Below are positions 53,465 to 62,963 of a DNA stretch of 64,000 nucleotides, piece by piece. Both the position numbers and the translations under genes were made by a program. The notes below the pieces were generated by a model. That model was not told the DNA's origin and did no database searches. It saw nothing but the letters and a program-made list of their open reading frames with translations. The number at the start of each line of letters is the position of its first letter. Positions within the stretch are counted from its first letter, which is position 1. This DNA comes from Mesobacterium_A sp034670065 (GTDB lineage: Bacteria; Pseudomonadota; Alphaproteobacteria; Rhodobacterales; Rhodobacteraceae). The stretch is from positions 314,324 to 378,323 of the forward strand of contig JAXMOG010000003.1 in assembly GCA_034670065.1 (NCBI GenBank). The letters are read 5' to 3'.

Positions 53465-56152
53465 CTATTGCGCGTCCATTGCCAGCTGCGGCGGCAAGGC
53501 AACACGGAACGCGGCGCCCCGTTCACCCGACAAATAGGTGATCTCGCCGCCCAATCGACGCATAATCTGGCGGCAAATGGCCAATCCCAGACCCGCCCCG
53601 CCGGCTTTCTGATCACTGATGCGCGAAAATTTCTCGAACACCAGATCGCGTGATTCTTGCGCAATGCCAGAGCCGTTATCGACAAAATCCAGCACAACAC
53701 CTTGTTCACCTTTGTGAACCCTTATTTCCAAACGCGGATCGTCTGCATCGCAATATTTGCGCGCATTGCTAATTAGATTGATGAAAACCTGACTCAGGCG
53801 ATCCAGATCCGTGTTCAGCAAGATGTCTTCGTCGCGCGCCCGGCGCACCATTTTCAATGGTTGTTCGCTATCATCAGCCGCAGCAGCCGCAGATGCTCGA
53901 TCCAGCAGCGCACCCAGCCGCCCCTGGCGAATGTTAAGATTGACCTGACCATTTTCCAGAACACTGAGATCCAACAAATCATCCAGCAGTCGCGTCAAAC
54001 GAATGGCTTCATCATGAATAATCGATGCGTACTTCACCTGATCGTCTTGCGGCAATTCCGAACTGTCGCGCAGGATTTCCGAAAAGGCCCGGATCGACGT
54101 CATCGGTGTCCGCAATTCATGGCTGATCTGCGAAAGAAACGCATCCTTCTGAACCGACAGTCGCGTCAGCTTTTGGTTCACCTCCCGCAGCTGCCGCGCT
54201 GTACGGCTCAACTCCTCTGACTGGGCTTCCAACCGCGAGGAATATTCCATCATCTGCGCAGTCTCATCGGCAACAGCCATCAGGTCTTCGACCGAAACCT
54301 GCATCCCGCCAACAATCTGTCCGATCATCGCATGAGCCGTCGCCGCGCCGACCGAACCGGCCAGCTCCCGCTCCAGCGTTTCCAGAAAATCGGGCGTCGG
54401 CTCTGGTAAATCGCCACTCAAACCCTGATCGCGGGCTTCCTGCTGAAACAGCCCTTGGGCTTCTTGTGCCCCCAGAATGCGCTGGGACATGATCATCAGG
54501 TCTTCGCTTTGCGCAACCCCACCCGCCCAGCTGCGCGGCCCGCCGGTGTGCTGATAGATGCTGACAAACTGCGCGCCCTGCAATCGTTCCAGCGGCGATG
54601 GAAATGACGCTAAAGACGCAACAAAAAAAGCAATTGTGGACAAGGAAATGCTCCACAGCAACGCGTGCAAGGTCGGATCAATACCCTGGATCCCGAACAA
54701 CGCTTGGGGCCGCAACCAATCCAGCCCCAGCGGACCGTGCAACAAAACAGATTCCGAAAAGACAACACCGGGGCCAAGGCTGGGAAAGAACGATGTATAC
54801 AGCCATATGACAAACCCGACCGACAGGCCGCTGAGCGCCCCAATACGTGTCGCCCCGCGCCAGAAGATTCCGCCCAGCATCACCGGCAGAACCTGCGCAA
54901 TCCCGGTAAAGGATACAAACCCAATAACCGCCAGCGCTTCCCCCCCGCCCGACAGGCGATAATAGGTATAGCCCAGCAAAACGATCCCGACGATGGACAG
55001 CCGACGTGACAGCAGCACCACGTGGCGAACATCGCCAGAAACATTTGCGCCACCTCGGGCCGAACGCAGCCAAATCGGCATCACAATGTGGTTTGAAACC
55101 ATGGTGGACAAGGCAATGGCCGCGACAATCACCATGGACGTGGCAGATGAAAATCCGCCAAGGAAAGACAGCATAGCCAATCCATCCTGCCCTTGGCTCA
55201 GTGGCACGGTCAGCACAAAGGCATCAGGGTTTGCGCCTTCGGGCATCAAGTCCAAGCCGACCACCGCAATGGGCACCACAAACAGGCTCATCAACATCAG
55301 ATATAGTGGGAAGGCCCAACTGGCGGTGCGCAAATGGCCTTCGTCTTCATTCTCGACCACCAGAACCTGAAACATACGCGGCAAGCACAAAAACGCGGCC
55401 ACCGACAGCAATGTCAAACCAAACCAACGCCCGGGATCGATCTGCCATTGGCCCAATCGCGATGCATCGATACGCTCAAGCGTCGGGCCAATACCGCCGC
55501 CCAACCCCCAAACCACAAAGATGCCAACCGCCATTAACGCTGTCAGTTTGACAACGGCCTCAACCGCAATAGCAATAACCACACCATGATGACGTTCGTT
55601 CGCATCCAGATTTCGAGTGCCAAACACCACGGTGAACAAGGCCAACCCCAGCGCCACCCAAAGCGCCGTCCGGTCCTCTTCTTTGACGATATGTAAACCA
55701 TCCTTTGCGGCAAAAACTTCAAACGCCAAGGTTACCGACTGTAGCTGCAAGGCGATGTAAGGTGTGATGGCACTAACTGCCAAAATGGTCACGCCAACCG
55801 CCAATCCATTCGATTTGCCAAAGCGCGACGAAATCAGGTCAGCAATGGATGTGATCCGCTGCGTCCGCCGGATCCGCACCAGTTTCCGCAAAATCCACCA
55901 CCACCCCACCATAACCAGCGTCGGGCCGAGGTAGATGGTTACATATTCCAACCCGGATCGGGCAGCGTTGCCAACAGCGCCGTAAAACGTCCAGCCCGTG
56001 CAATAGACTGACAGCGACAGGGTGTAGACCAACGGGGATCGCAACCAGCGAACATGTCCACGCATCGCCGCGCGTTCCGCAGCAAAGGCCACAATGAATA
56101 GGAACGCCACATAGGCCGCGCAAACAACAATCAGTAGGTTCAGCGTGCTCAT
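53465..56152 (-). CDS. Sodium/solute symporter-type sensor histidine kinase
   Basis: 895 residues. An SSS transporter-like domain with about 13 helices (1-530), a linker resembling a STAC domain (LMIMSQRILGAQEAQGLF, about 560-630), a coiled coil, then HisKA with His678 in SHELRTP and HATPase with the N box Asn796, DNGSG and GAGLGLA. Like CbrA/CrbS, which sense nutrients such as acetate or amino acids. The start overlaps the preceding gene stop (ATGA). Confidence 0.9.
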   Translation of the reverse strand: MSTLNLLIVVCAAYVAFLFIVAFAAERAAMRGHVRWLRSPLVYTLSLSVYCTGWTFYGAVGNAARSGLEYVTIYLGPTLVMVGWWWILRKLVRIRRTQRITSIADLISSRFGKSNGLAVGVTILAVSAITPYIALQLQSVTLAFEVFAAKDGLHIVKEEDRTALWVALGLALFTVVFGTRNLDANERHHGVVIAIAVEAVVKLTALMAVGIFVVWGLGGGIGPTLERIDASRLGQWQIDPGRWFGLTLLSVAAFLCLPRMFQVLVVENEDEGHLRTASWAFPLYLMLMSLFVVPIAVVGLDLMPEGANPDAFVLTVPLSQGQDGLAMLSFLGGFSSATSMVIVAAIALSTMVSNHIVMPIWLRSARGGANVSGDVRHVVLLSRRLSIVGIVLLGYTYYRLSGGGEALAVIGFVSFTGIAQVLPVMLGGIFWRGATRIGALSGLSVGFVIWLYTSFFPSLGPGVVFSESVLLHGPLGLDWLRPQALFGIQGIDPTLHALLWSISLSTIAFFVASLASFPSPLERLQGAQFVSIYQHTGGPRSWAGGVAQSEDLMIMSQRILGAQEAQGLFQQEARDQGLSGDLPEPTPDFLETLERELAGSVGAATAHAMIGQIVGGMQVSVEDLMAVADETAQMMEYSSRLEAQSEELSRTARQLREVNQKLTRLSVQKDAFLSQISHELRTPMTSIRAFSEILRDSSELPQDDQVKYASIIHDEAIRLTRLLDDLLDLSVLENGQVNLNIRQGRLGALLDRASAAAAADDSEQPLKMVRRARDEDILLNTDLDRLSQVFINLISNARKYCDADDPRLEIRVHKGEQGVVLDFVDNGSGIAQESRDLVFEKFSRISDQKAGGAGLGLAICRQIMRRLGGEITYLSGERGAAFRVALPPQLAMDAQ

Positions 56153-56448
56153 ATATCGGATTGTCCAGGCTGAACCGGTCCGTCGCCTTCCTTCAGCCTA
56201 CTGGCCAAGCCCAGCGCGGCCCCGATCAAAAGCAGCCAAACGCCGAAGACATAGATTATAGCACGGGATGTACTGGGTGCATTTTCTGCATCGACCGGCC
56301 AAAGCAAGGGCATACACAGCAAAAACACACCCAGAATTGGCAATAGCCGGGCCGCATCCATGATGCGGCGTTTGCGATAGGTGTGCCGCTCTAAAAAGGC
56401 TGGTGCCTGTTTGATCGGCCCTCCGCCTGATTTTCGCAGATCACTCAT
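56149..56448 (-). CDS. Small membrane protein in the kinase operon
   Basis: 99 residues with two hydrophobic segments (about 35-52 and 63-82), a basic N-terminus and a polar tail. It overlaps by four bases both the receiver gene upstream and the kinase gene downstream, so it is tightly coupled to the signalling pair. Possibly an accessory subunit of the sensor. Family not recognised. Confidence 0.78.
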   Translation of the reverse strand: MSDLRKSGGGPIKQAPAFLERHTYRKRRIMDAARLLPILGVFLLCMPLLWPVDAENAPSTSRAIIYVFGVWLLLIGAALGLASRLKEGDGPVQPGQSDI

Positions 56449-56813
56449 GCCCCAGCCAAACTGCGCACGGCCTCCAGCACTTCGGCATTGGAAAACGGTT
56501 TGGTCATGAAACGGCTCGCTCCGGCGCGTTCCGCGATTTCACGGTCTTTCACCTGGCCACGCGCCGTCAGCATCAGCACAGGCAAATCATCTTCAGTGTA
56601 TTCGCTACGCACTTCGCGCAAAATGTCGTATCCGCTCTTGCCCGGCAACATCACGTCCAGGATCAGAACATCCGGACGTGATCGCAATATAACATCGACA
56701 GCACTGTTGCCGTCGGAATGTGTTTCAACGCTCCACCCATCCCGTTTCAGAATAAAGCGGATCGCCTCCAGAATATTCGGTTCATCTTCAACCAGAAGAA
56801 CGCGTTTCTCCAT
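56445..56813 (-). CDS. Single-domain response regulator
   Basis: 122 residues, only a receiver. The acid pair Glu9/Asp10, phospho-acceptor Asp53, Thr83 and Lys105 are all present. There is no DNA-binding or enzyme domain, so it must act by protein contact. First gene of an operon with the SSS-type kinase; likely its phosphorylation partner. Confidence 0.92.
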   Translation of the reverse strand: MEKRVLLVEDEPNILEAIRFILKRDGWSVETHSDGNSAVDVILRSRPDVLILDVMLPGKSGYDILREVRSEYTEDDLPVLMLTARGQVKDREIAERAGASRFMTKPFSNAEVLEAVRSLAGA

Positions 56814-56905
56814 AGACCACCCTTCCCCCCAACAGCGGCAGCATATTTTTATTGCCGCTGTGAATTAGTTTATCCGACTTTCCCCCCGACCTGTCAAAGC
56901 ATTGA

Positions 56906-58210
56906 TTACATACCCCTGCTCAAGATTGACGGTTCCCGGCGGCCAACGCACCCTTGGCGTGGACAGATGCGGCAGTTGACACCAACCTTTAGTGGCGCGG
57001 CATGGTTTGGCTGACCTGCGCGCGATGCTACCAACATGCTGGAAAACACCAGCTGTGGTTCGTTTGCCCGCAATGGACCAAAAGGATGCGCATAGGCAAA
57101 AGCGGTAAAAACGTCTTCATCGCGCTCAGTTGGCTGAACAACGGCGGCCACCGGTAACAAGGGGCTGGCCAAGGCCCGGTATAACGGCAACATCGGGCAG
57201 CCAGAGCCCAACCGTGCCAACGGAAAAGAATCCAACGGCTGGCGGTAGACCAATGCCCCTGATGCATCGCAAACGGCAAAACCCACTGGTTCTGCCCCTG
57301 CGGCTGTTGCCAATGCCGCAATCCGGCGCATGGCCAGCGCCGGGTCCACGCCCCACAGATTGGCCAACACAAAGGGTTCCACCCCTTCTGCCTTGATACC
57401 GGCAATCACCTTTTCCTTGGGCAGCACCGCAATATCCTGTGCGAATTGCTCCAAAACCCGCATAAACAATCGCCGCGCGACACTGGAAAGCCCAACCCCT
57501 TCGGCATTGGCCACATCATGCGGCAGCGACAATCCTGCCTCCATCTGATCAAAATGGTATCCGTTGCGCGCAAGAATGGCGTCCACCTCTTCTTGCGGGG
57601 CATGCACATCAGCGGTCGCATCTTCGGCATCATCCAAATAGCGCACCAATGCCTGACTGGTTTCCGCCAATCGCGCGCTGTCTTCGTTAATATTACGGTG
57701 AAAACGATCCTGCCATTCTGGCTCAATGTCACCGGACTCTGCCAAAATCGACGCGGCGGATCGAATGGCTGTGACCGTGGTCAGCATGTCGTGCAAACTG
57801 GCAGCCAAATGCGGGTCATGCGTCAGGCGATCTGTCAAAATCTTGACGGTCGATTCCAGCGTATCAATCCGCTTTCTGTCACGCGCCAACAATTCTGCCC
57901 AACCGGGAAAACGCCCGGCAAATTCATCCACACGATCCAGTTCTGCAGACACTTGCGTTGTGTCTGATGCAGCCTCTCTCAGGTTCGCTATCAGCGCGGC
58001 TTCCGCCCCTTCTGTCAGGATTGACGGCTCAACCCCCAGCGCCTCTGCAATTCCCAGCAACAGCTTTCCGCCGATTCTGCGGCGATTGTGTTCAATCAAA
58101 TTTAGGTAAGACGCGGAAATTCCGGCGCGCCGCGCCAAATCAGCCTGTTTCATCCCCGCCAGAATACGTCGTTCGCGTATTCGCCCCCCGGTCAGCGTGT
58201 CACGCATCAT
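56906..58210 (-). CDS. XRE-family short-chain fatty acyl-CoA regulator (ScfR type)
   Basis: 434 residues. An HTH of the XRE type (about 20-41, KQADLARRAGISASYLNLIE) is followed by a long middle part and a C-terminal DUF2083 region with GVNCRICPRQGCVGR. Family members such as RamB and PrpR-like proteins sense acyl-CoA and control acetate, propionate and glyoxylate genes. Two adjacent ATG codons (58210, 58207) are possible starts. Divergent from the ABC transporter genes. Confidence 0.85.
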   Translation of the reverse strand: MMRDTLTGGRIRERRILAGMKQADLARRAGISASYLNLIEHNRRRIGGKLLLGIAEALGVEPSILTEGAEAALIANLREAASDTTQVSAELDRVDEFAGRFPGWAELLARDRKRIDTLESTVKILTDRLTHDPHLAASLHDMLTTVTAIRSAASILAESGDIEPEWQDRFHRNINEDSARLAETSQALVRYLDDAEDATADVHAPQEEVDAILARNGYHFDQMEAGLSLPHDVANAEGVGLSSVARRLFMRVLEQFAQDIAVLPKEKVIAGIKAEGVEPFVLANLWGVDPALAMRRIAALATAAGAEPVGFAVCDASGALVYRQPLDSFPLARLGSGCPMLPLYRALASPLLPVAAVVQPTERDEDVFTAFAYAHPFGPLRANEPQLVFSSMLVASRAGQPNHAAPLKVGVNCRICPRQGCVGRREPSILSRGM

Positions 58211-58312
58211 GGCATTTTCCGTTCTGTTTCAATCGCTTTCTGCGACCGCGAATAAATAAATTTACAGAACACATTAGCATACTGTTCATTTTTTTACAAA
58301 AAAAATGTTCTA

Positions 58313-58328
58313 CAACAAGCGCTTGTTG
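58313..58328. promoter_or_regulatory. 16-bp perfect palindrome, candidate operator
   Basis: CAACAAGCGCTTGTTG is fully self-complementary. It overlaps the -35 element proposed for the transporter operon and lies about 100 bp upstream of the ScfR-type gene start. The divergent regulator is the obvious candidate to bind it. Confidence 0.6.
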
Positions 58329-58354
58329 CGAAGTTTTCTTTCGCCGCCAATAAT
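58326..58354 (+). promoter_or_regulatory. Putative sigma-70 promoter of the liv-type operon
   Basis: TTGCGA (58326-58331), a 17-bp spacer, and AATAAT (58349-58354) resemble -35 and -10 boxes. The start codon is 77 bp further on. The palindrome at 58313-58328 overlaps the -35. Confidence 0.5.
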
Positions 58355-58430
58355 GATTTTGCACAATAAGTGCCCGCGGATCGAGGGAAGAGGAGCCCTG
58401 GACCGCAATTCATAAAATTGGGAGGATTAC

Positions 58431-59777
58431 ATGTCCAAGACCAACCTGACGCGTCGCGGCGTGCTCAAGACCGGTGCAGTTGCAGGCGCTGGCCTGGCGC
58501 TGCCCACGTATCTGTCGGCGGCCAGCCACAGCGGCTTTACCAACGCGCCGACCGGCTCCACCGTGACACTTGGCTTCAACGTACCACAGTCCGGTCCTTA
58601 TGCGGACGAAGGCGCAGACGAGTTGCGCGCTTATGAATTGGCCGTCGAACACCTGAACGGTGGCGGCGATGGTGGCATGATGGGCACCTTCTCGTCCAAA
58701 GCGTTGCAAGGCAACGGCATCATGGGCAAGAAAGTCGAATACGTCACCGGCGACACACAGACCAAGTCGGACGCAGCACGCGCCTCGGCGAAGTCGATGA
58801 TCGAAAAAGACGGCGCCATCATGATCACCGGCGGTTCGTCCTCGGGCGTGGCCATCGCGGTTCAAGGCCTGTGCCAGGAAGCTGGCGTGATCTTCATGGC
58901 CGGTCTGACCCACTCCAACGACACAACCGGCAAAGACAAGAAGGCGAACGGCTTCCGTCACTTCTTCAACGGTTACATGTCGGGTGCCGCGCTGGCACCG
59001 GTGTTGGCAAAACAGTACGGCACGGATCGTAAAGCTTATCACCTGACCGCAGACTACACTTGGGGTTGGACGCAGGAAGAATCGATTGTTGCGGCGACCG
59101 AGGCTCTGGGCTGGGAAACCGTCAACACGGTTAAAACACCTCTGGCACAGACCGACTTCTCGTCCTACATCGCGCCCGTCCTGAACTCTGGTGCAGATGT
59201 TCTGGTTCTGAACCACTACGGCGGAAACATGGTTAACTCGTTGACCAACGCTGTTCAGTTCGGTCTGCGTGAAAAGCAGGTGAACGGTAAGAACTTCGAA
59301 ATCGTTGTTCCGCTGTTCTCGCGCCTGATGGCACGTGGTGCTGGCGAAAACATCAAGGGTATCCTTGGTTCCACCAACTGGCACTGGTCGCTGCAGGACG
59401 AAGGCACCAAAGCCTTTGTTAAGTCCTTCGGCACCAAGTACGGCTTCCCGCCGTCGCAGGCCGCCCACACAGTTTACTGCCAGACCCTGCTTTATGCAGA
59501 CGCAGTAGAACGTGGCGGTTCGTTCAACCCATGCTCCGTTGCAGAAGCCCTGGAAGGCTTTGAATTCGACGGTCTGGGCAACGGCAAAACGCTGTACCGC
59601 GCCGAAGATCACCAGTGCTTCAAAGACGTTCTGGTTGTGCGCGGCAAGGAAAACCCAACCTCGGAATTCGACCTTCTTGAAGTTGTCGAAGTTACTCCGG
59701 CCGGTCAGGTTACCTATGATGCGAACCACCCGATGTTCGCAGGCGGCCAGCTGGGCACATGTAACCCAGGCGCATAA
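58431..59777 (+). CDS. Liv-type ABC transporter substrate-binding protein
   Basis: 448 residues. The leader has twin arginines (TRRGVLKTGAVAGAG) and a signal cleavage site near ALPTYLSAA, so Tat export is likely. The mature part is a type I periplasmic binding protein (Peripla_BP_6), starting VTLGFNVPQSGPYADEG. Substrate not evident: the family binds branched amino acids, urea, amides or carboxylates. GGGAGG precedes the ATG. A hairpin separates it from the permease genes. Confidence 0.9.
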   Translation: MSKTNLTRRGVLKTGAVAGAGLALPTYLSAASHSGFTNAPTGSTVTLGFNVPQSGPYADEGADELRAYELAVEHLNGGGDGGMMGTFSSKALQGNGIMGKKVEYVTGDTQTKSDAARASAKSMIEKDGAIMITGGSSSGVAIAVQGLCQEAGVIFMAGLTHSNDTTGKDKKANGFRHFFNGYMSGAALAPVLAKQYGTDRKAYHLTADYTWGWTQEESIVAATEALGWETVNTVKTPLAQTDFSSYIAPVLNSGADVLVLNHYGGNMVNSLTNAVQFGLREKQVNGKNFEIVVPLFSRLMARGAGENIKGILGSTNWHWSLQDEGTKAFVKSFGTKYGFPPSQAAHTVYCQTLLYADAVERGGSFNPCSVAEALEGFEFDGLGNGKTLYRAEDHQCFKDVLVVRGKENPTSEFDLLEVVEVTPAGQVTYDANHPMFAGGQLGTCNPGA

Positions 59778-59789
59778 GCCACATACTTT

Positions 59790-59814
59790 CCGACCGCGTA
59801 ACTCACGCGGTCGG
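59790..59814 (+). other. Intercistronic stem-loop after the binding-protein gene
   Basis: CCGACCGCG-7-base loop-CGCGGTCGG, a perfect 9-bp stem 12 bp after the stop, followed by ATTCC rather than T residues. It likely blocks 3' decay and leaves more binding-protein mRNA than permease mRNA. Confidence 0.65.
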
Positions 59815-59879
59815 ATTCCATGCGTTCCCTGCAATCGTCGGGAACGCCCTTCTATTTTTTTTCCGCGAAGGGTGGGATC

Positions 59880-60911
59880 ATGGACGGAATTATTCTCCAA
59901 ATCCTGAACGGGCTCGACAAGGGCTCTGCCTATGCGCTGATCGCGCTAGGCCTGACACTGATATTCGGCACACTCGGCGTTGTGAACTTTGCCCACGGGG
60001 CGCTGTTCATGATCGGTGCGTTCTGCGCCGTAACTGTATCCAAGATCCTTAACCTGTCGTTCGAGACGGTCGATCCGACCAGAACGGACTTCCTTGGCAA
60101 TCCGCTCAAGGTCAAAACCCCTTATGTCATGGATTGGTTTGGGCCGGAAACCGGCGCAGCCATTATTGACTGGGCGGTTCCGCTGTCCATCTTGTTTGCT
60201 ATCCCGATCATGATCGCCATCGGCTTCATCATGGAACGCGGCCTGATCAAACACTTCTACAAACGAGCACATGCCGACCAGATCCTCGTGACCTTCGGTC
60301 TGGCCATCGTGCTGCAAGAGATCGTCAAGGCCAACTACGGCGCCAACCCAATTCAGACCCCTGCACCGGAAGCTTTCCGCGGCAGTTTTGATTTTGGTGT
60401 CTTAATGGGCTTTGATCCGAACGTCATCATCTACCCCTACTGGCGGATGGTCTACTTTGGCTTTGCGGCTTTGATTATCGGTGCGGTCTTTGCCTTCTTG
60501 CAATTCACCACCTTCGGTATGGTTGTTCGTGCAGGCATGGCTGATCGTGAAACCGTTGGCTTGCTGGGCATCAACATCGACAAGCGCTTTACCATCATGT
60601 TCGGCCTCGCTGCGGCAGTCGCAGGCTTAGCCGGGGTGATGTATGCCCCGATAAACAGTCCGAACTTTCATATGGGCATGGACTTCCTCGTGCTGTCCTT
60701 TGTTGTGGTGGTTGTTGGTGGCATGGGCTCGTTGCCCGGTGCTGTGGCGGCTGGCTTCCTACTGGGCATTCTGGAAAGTTTCGCATCGATGAACGAAGTG
60801 AAATCAATCCTGCCCGGCATCGACCAAATCATCATCTACCTCGTAGCAATTGTCATCTTGCTGACCCGTCCGCGCGGTCTGCTGGGCAAAAAAGGCGTGA
60901 TGGAGGACTAA
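59880..60911 (+). CDS. livH: Liv-type ABC transporter permease, LivH
   Basis: 343 residues with about eight helices. LDKGSAYALIALGLTLIFG and GVVNFAHGALFMIGAF are LivH signatures, and the family C-terminal end RPRGLLGKKG is present. The ATG at 59880 is preceded by AAGGGTGGG. livM follows 4 bp after the stop. Confidence 0.92.
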   Translation: MDGIILQILNGLDKGSAYALIALGLTLIFGTLGVVNFAHGALFMIGAFCAVTVSKILNLSFETVDPTRTDFLGNPLKVKTPYVMDWFGPETGAAIIDWAVPLSILFAIPIMIAIGFIMERGLIKHFYKRAHADQILVTFGLAIVLQEIVKANYGANPIQTPAPEAFRGSFDFGVLMGFDPNVIIYPYWRMVYFGFAALIIGAVFAFLQFTTFGMVVRAGMADRETVGLLGINIDKRFTIMFGLAAAVAGLAGVMYAPINSPNFHMGMDFLVLSFVVVVVGGMGSLPGAVAAGFLLGILESFASMNEVKSILPGIDQIIIYLVAIVILLTRPRGLLGKKGVMED

Positions 60912-60915
60912 TCCC

Positions 60916-62112
60916 ATGTTCGGACTAAACAAAAAAGATACCTCCCTACTGTTCGTGGTCGCTGCGCTGGCCGCCCTTGCGCCAGTCATCCTGAACATCT
61001 TCCCCGCAGATTCGGAACTGTCGTTTTTCAATGGCGGCTACCCCGATCTGATGCAGCGCTTCGTCATCTTCGGGATTTTTGCCATCGGCTTTAACATCCT
61101 GTTTGGCCTGACCGGTTACCTGTCTTTTGGCCACGCAGCTTTTCTGGGTGTCGGTTCTTATGCCGCTGTCTGGATGTTCAAGCTGCTCAGCTACAACATT
61201 GTTCCGGCGATCATCCTGTCGGTCATCGTGGCTGGTCTGTTCTCGGTTGTTATCGGGTATATCTCGTTGCGCCGCTCGGGCATCTACTTCTCGATCCTGA
61301 CTTTGGCCTTCGCAGAAATGTCCTTCCGCTTGGCCTATTCGGTTCTAACACCGCTGACCAACGGTGAAACCGGCCTGCAAGTCTATACCGACGATCCGCA
61401 GATTCTGTTGGGCAATGGCCCGACCGTTCCGCACCTGTTCGGTCTGGAAATGCGTGCCCGCAGCGTGGTGGATATTGGCCCATGGGAATTCAACTTCCCG
61501 GTTGGCTACTATCTTTGCGCGATCATCATGGTGATTTCGTTCTACATTTCGATCCGCATCTTCCGGTCGCCTTTCGGCCTGACCCTGCGTGCAATCAAAT
61601 CCAACCCCCAGCGTATCAAGTACACTGGCATGAACCCCAAACCCTATATGCTGTCGGCCTTCGTGATTTCCGGCATGTATGCTGGTCTGGCCGGTGGGTT
61701 GTTGGCTGCAATGGACCCTCTGGCGGGTGCCGAGCGGATGCAATGGACAGCATCGGGCGAGGTCGTCATCATGACCATTCTGGGCGGTGCCGGCACATTG
61801 ATTGGCCCAATCCTGGGCTCGGGAACCATCAAGTATCTTGAAAACGTCTTCTCGAAGATGAACGAGAACTTGCTGCACGAATGGTTCGCTTTCCTGCCTG
61901 ATGGCTTGGAACATGGCTTGGTTTGGACAATTTCCAAATTCACTGGCGAAGGCTGGCACCTGATGATGGGCGCATTGTTCATGCTGGTGATCATCTTCCT
62001 GCCCGGTGGCCTTGTTGAAGGTGGCCAACGCCTGTTGCGCAAGGTGGGTCTGATGAAGGCTCCGGATGAAAACGCCGAAGCCGACGCCACCAAGACCGAA
62101 CCCGCAGAGTAA
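60916..62112 (+). CDS. livM: Liv-type ABC transporter permease, LivM
   Basis: 398 residues, about ten helices. GFNILFGLTGYLSFGHAAFLG and FGLTLRAIKSNPQRIKYTG are LivM signatures. A polar Ala/Glu-rich tail ends the protein. The start follows GGAGG in the end of livH. Partner of LivH. Confidence 0.93.
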   Translation: MFGLNKKDTSLLFVVAALAALAPVILNIFPADSELSFFNGGYPDLMQRFVIFGIFAIGFNILFGLTGYLSFGHAAFLGVGSYAAVWMFKLLSYNIVPAIILSVIVAGLFSVVIGYISLRRSGIYFSILTLAFAEMSFRLAYSVLTPLTNGETGLQVYTDDPQILLGNGPTVPHLFGLEMRARSVVDIGPWEFNFPVGYYLCAIIMVISFYISIRIFRSPFGLTLRAIKSNPQRIKYTGMNPKPYMLSAFVISGMYAGLAGGLLAAMDPLAGAERMQWTASGEVVIMTILGGAGTLIGPILGSGTIKYLENVFSKMNENLLHEWFAFLPDGLEHGLVWTISKFTGEGWHLMMGALFMLVIIFLPGGLVEGGQRLLRKVGLMKAPDENAEADATKTEPAE

Positions 62113-62124
62113 GGAGACCTCAAC

Positions 62125-62880
62125 ATGAGCATTCTTGAAGTCAAAGACGTCAACAAGCGCTTCGGCGGTCTCCAAGCTCTGGGTGATGTGAACCTGTCGG
62201 TGCAAGAAAACACCGTTCATGCGATCATCGGGCCAAACGGCGCGGGCAAGTCCACCCTTCTGAACTGCTTGGTGGGCAAACTGATCCCGGACACCGGATC
62301 AGTGATGTTCGACGGGCAGTCGGTTCTGGGCCGCAGCCCGTTCGAGATCAACCAAATGGGCATCAGCCGCGTGTTTCAGACACCGGAAATCTTCGGCGAC
62401 CTGACGGTCATGGAGAATATGATGATCCCGCTTCTGGCCAAGCGAGATGGTTCTTATCGCCTGCATGCGATGAAATCGATGCAAGCGGAAATGCCGTTGG
62501 CTGAAAAAGCAGAGGAAATGCTGTCTGACGTCAACATGATCGACAAGCGCGGCATGCATGCCGCGTCTATGTCGCGCGGCGACAAACGGCGTCTGGAAAT
62601 GGCCATGTGCCTTGTCCAGAATCCAAAACTTCTGCTGCTTGACGAACCAACCGCCGGGATGGCGCGTGCCGATACCAACAACACAATCGATTTGTTGAAG
62701 GAAATCAAAGAAAAGCGCGACATCACCATCGCCATTATCGAACATGACATGCATGTTGTGTTCTCGCTGGCGGACCGGATCACGGTTCTGGCACAAGGCA
62801 CGCCGCTGGTCGAGGATTACCCCGAAAACATCAAGGGCCATCCCAAAGTACGCGAAGCCTATCTTGGTGAAGCGCACTAA
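62125..62880 (+). CDS. livG: Liv-type ABC transporter ATPase, LivG
   Basis: 251 residues. Walker A GPNGAGKST (36-44), a variant signature SRGDKRRLEMAM rather than LSGGQ, Walker B LLLLDEPTAGM, and a switch His in IIEHDMHVVF. The variant signature is usual in one LivG subgroup. AAGGAG precedes the ATG. Confidence 0.93.
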   Translation: MSILEVKDVNKRFGGLQALGDVNLSVQENTVHAIIGPNGAGKSTLLNCLVGKLIPDTGSVMFDGQSVLGRSPFEINQMGISRVFQTPEIFGDLTVMENMMIPLLAKRDGSYRLHAMKSMQAEMPLAEKAEEMLSDVNMIDKRGMHAASMSRGDKRRLEMAMCLVQNPKLLLLDEPTAGMARADTNNTIDLLKEIKEKRDITIAIIEHDMHVVFSLADRITVLAQGTPLVEDYPENIKGHPKVREAYLGEAH

Positions 62881-62893
62881 CGCAGAAATCCGT

Positions 62894-62914
62894 GCCCCGG
62901 CCACGTGCCGGGGC
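62894..62914 (+). other. Stem-loop between livG and livF
   Basis: GCCCCGGC-CACGT-GCCGGGGC, a perfect 8-bp stem, lies 14 bp after the livG stop. A second short repeat (CCCGG/CCGGG, near 62932-62949) follows. No T tract, so probably RNA stability or translation control rather than termination. Confidence 0.6.
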
Positions 62915-62963
62915 CGCCAGATCATCAGCTCCCGGCACGCGTCCGGGATGGGAGGACAAAGAA

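Noticed and set aside
58410..59900. 496-codon open frame opposite the binding-protein gene
   Set aside because: The plus strand encodes a full Peripla_BP_6 protein with leader and ribosome site. The reverse frame is a by-product of codon bias and has no recognisable domain.
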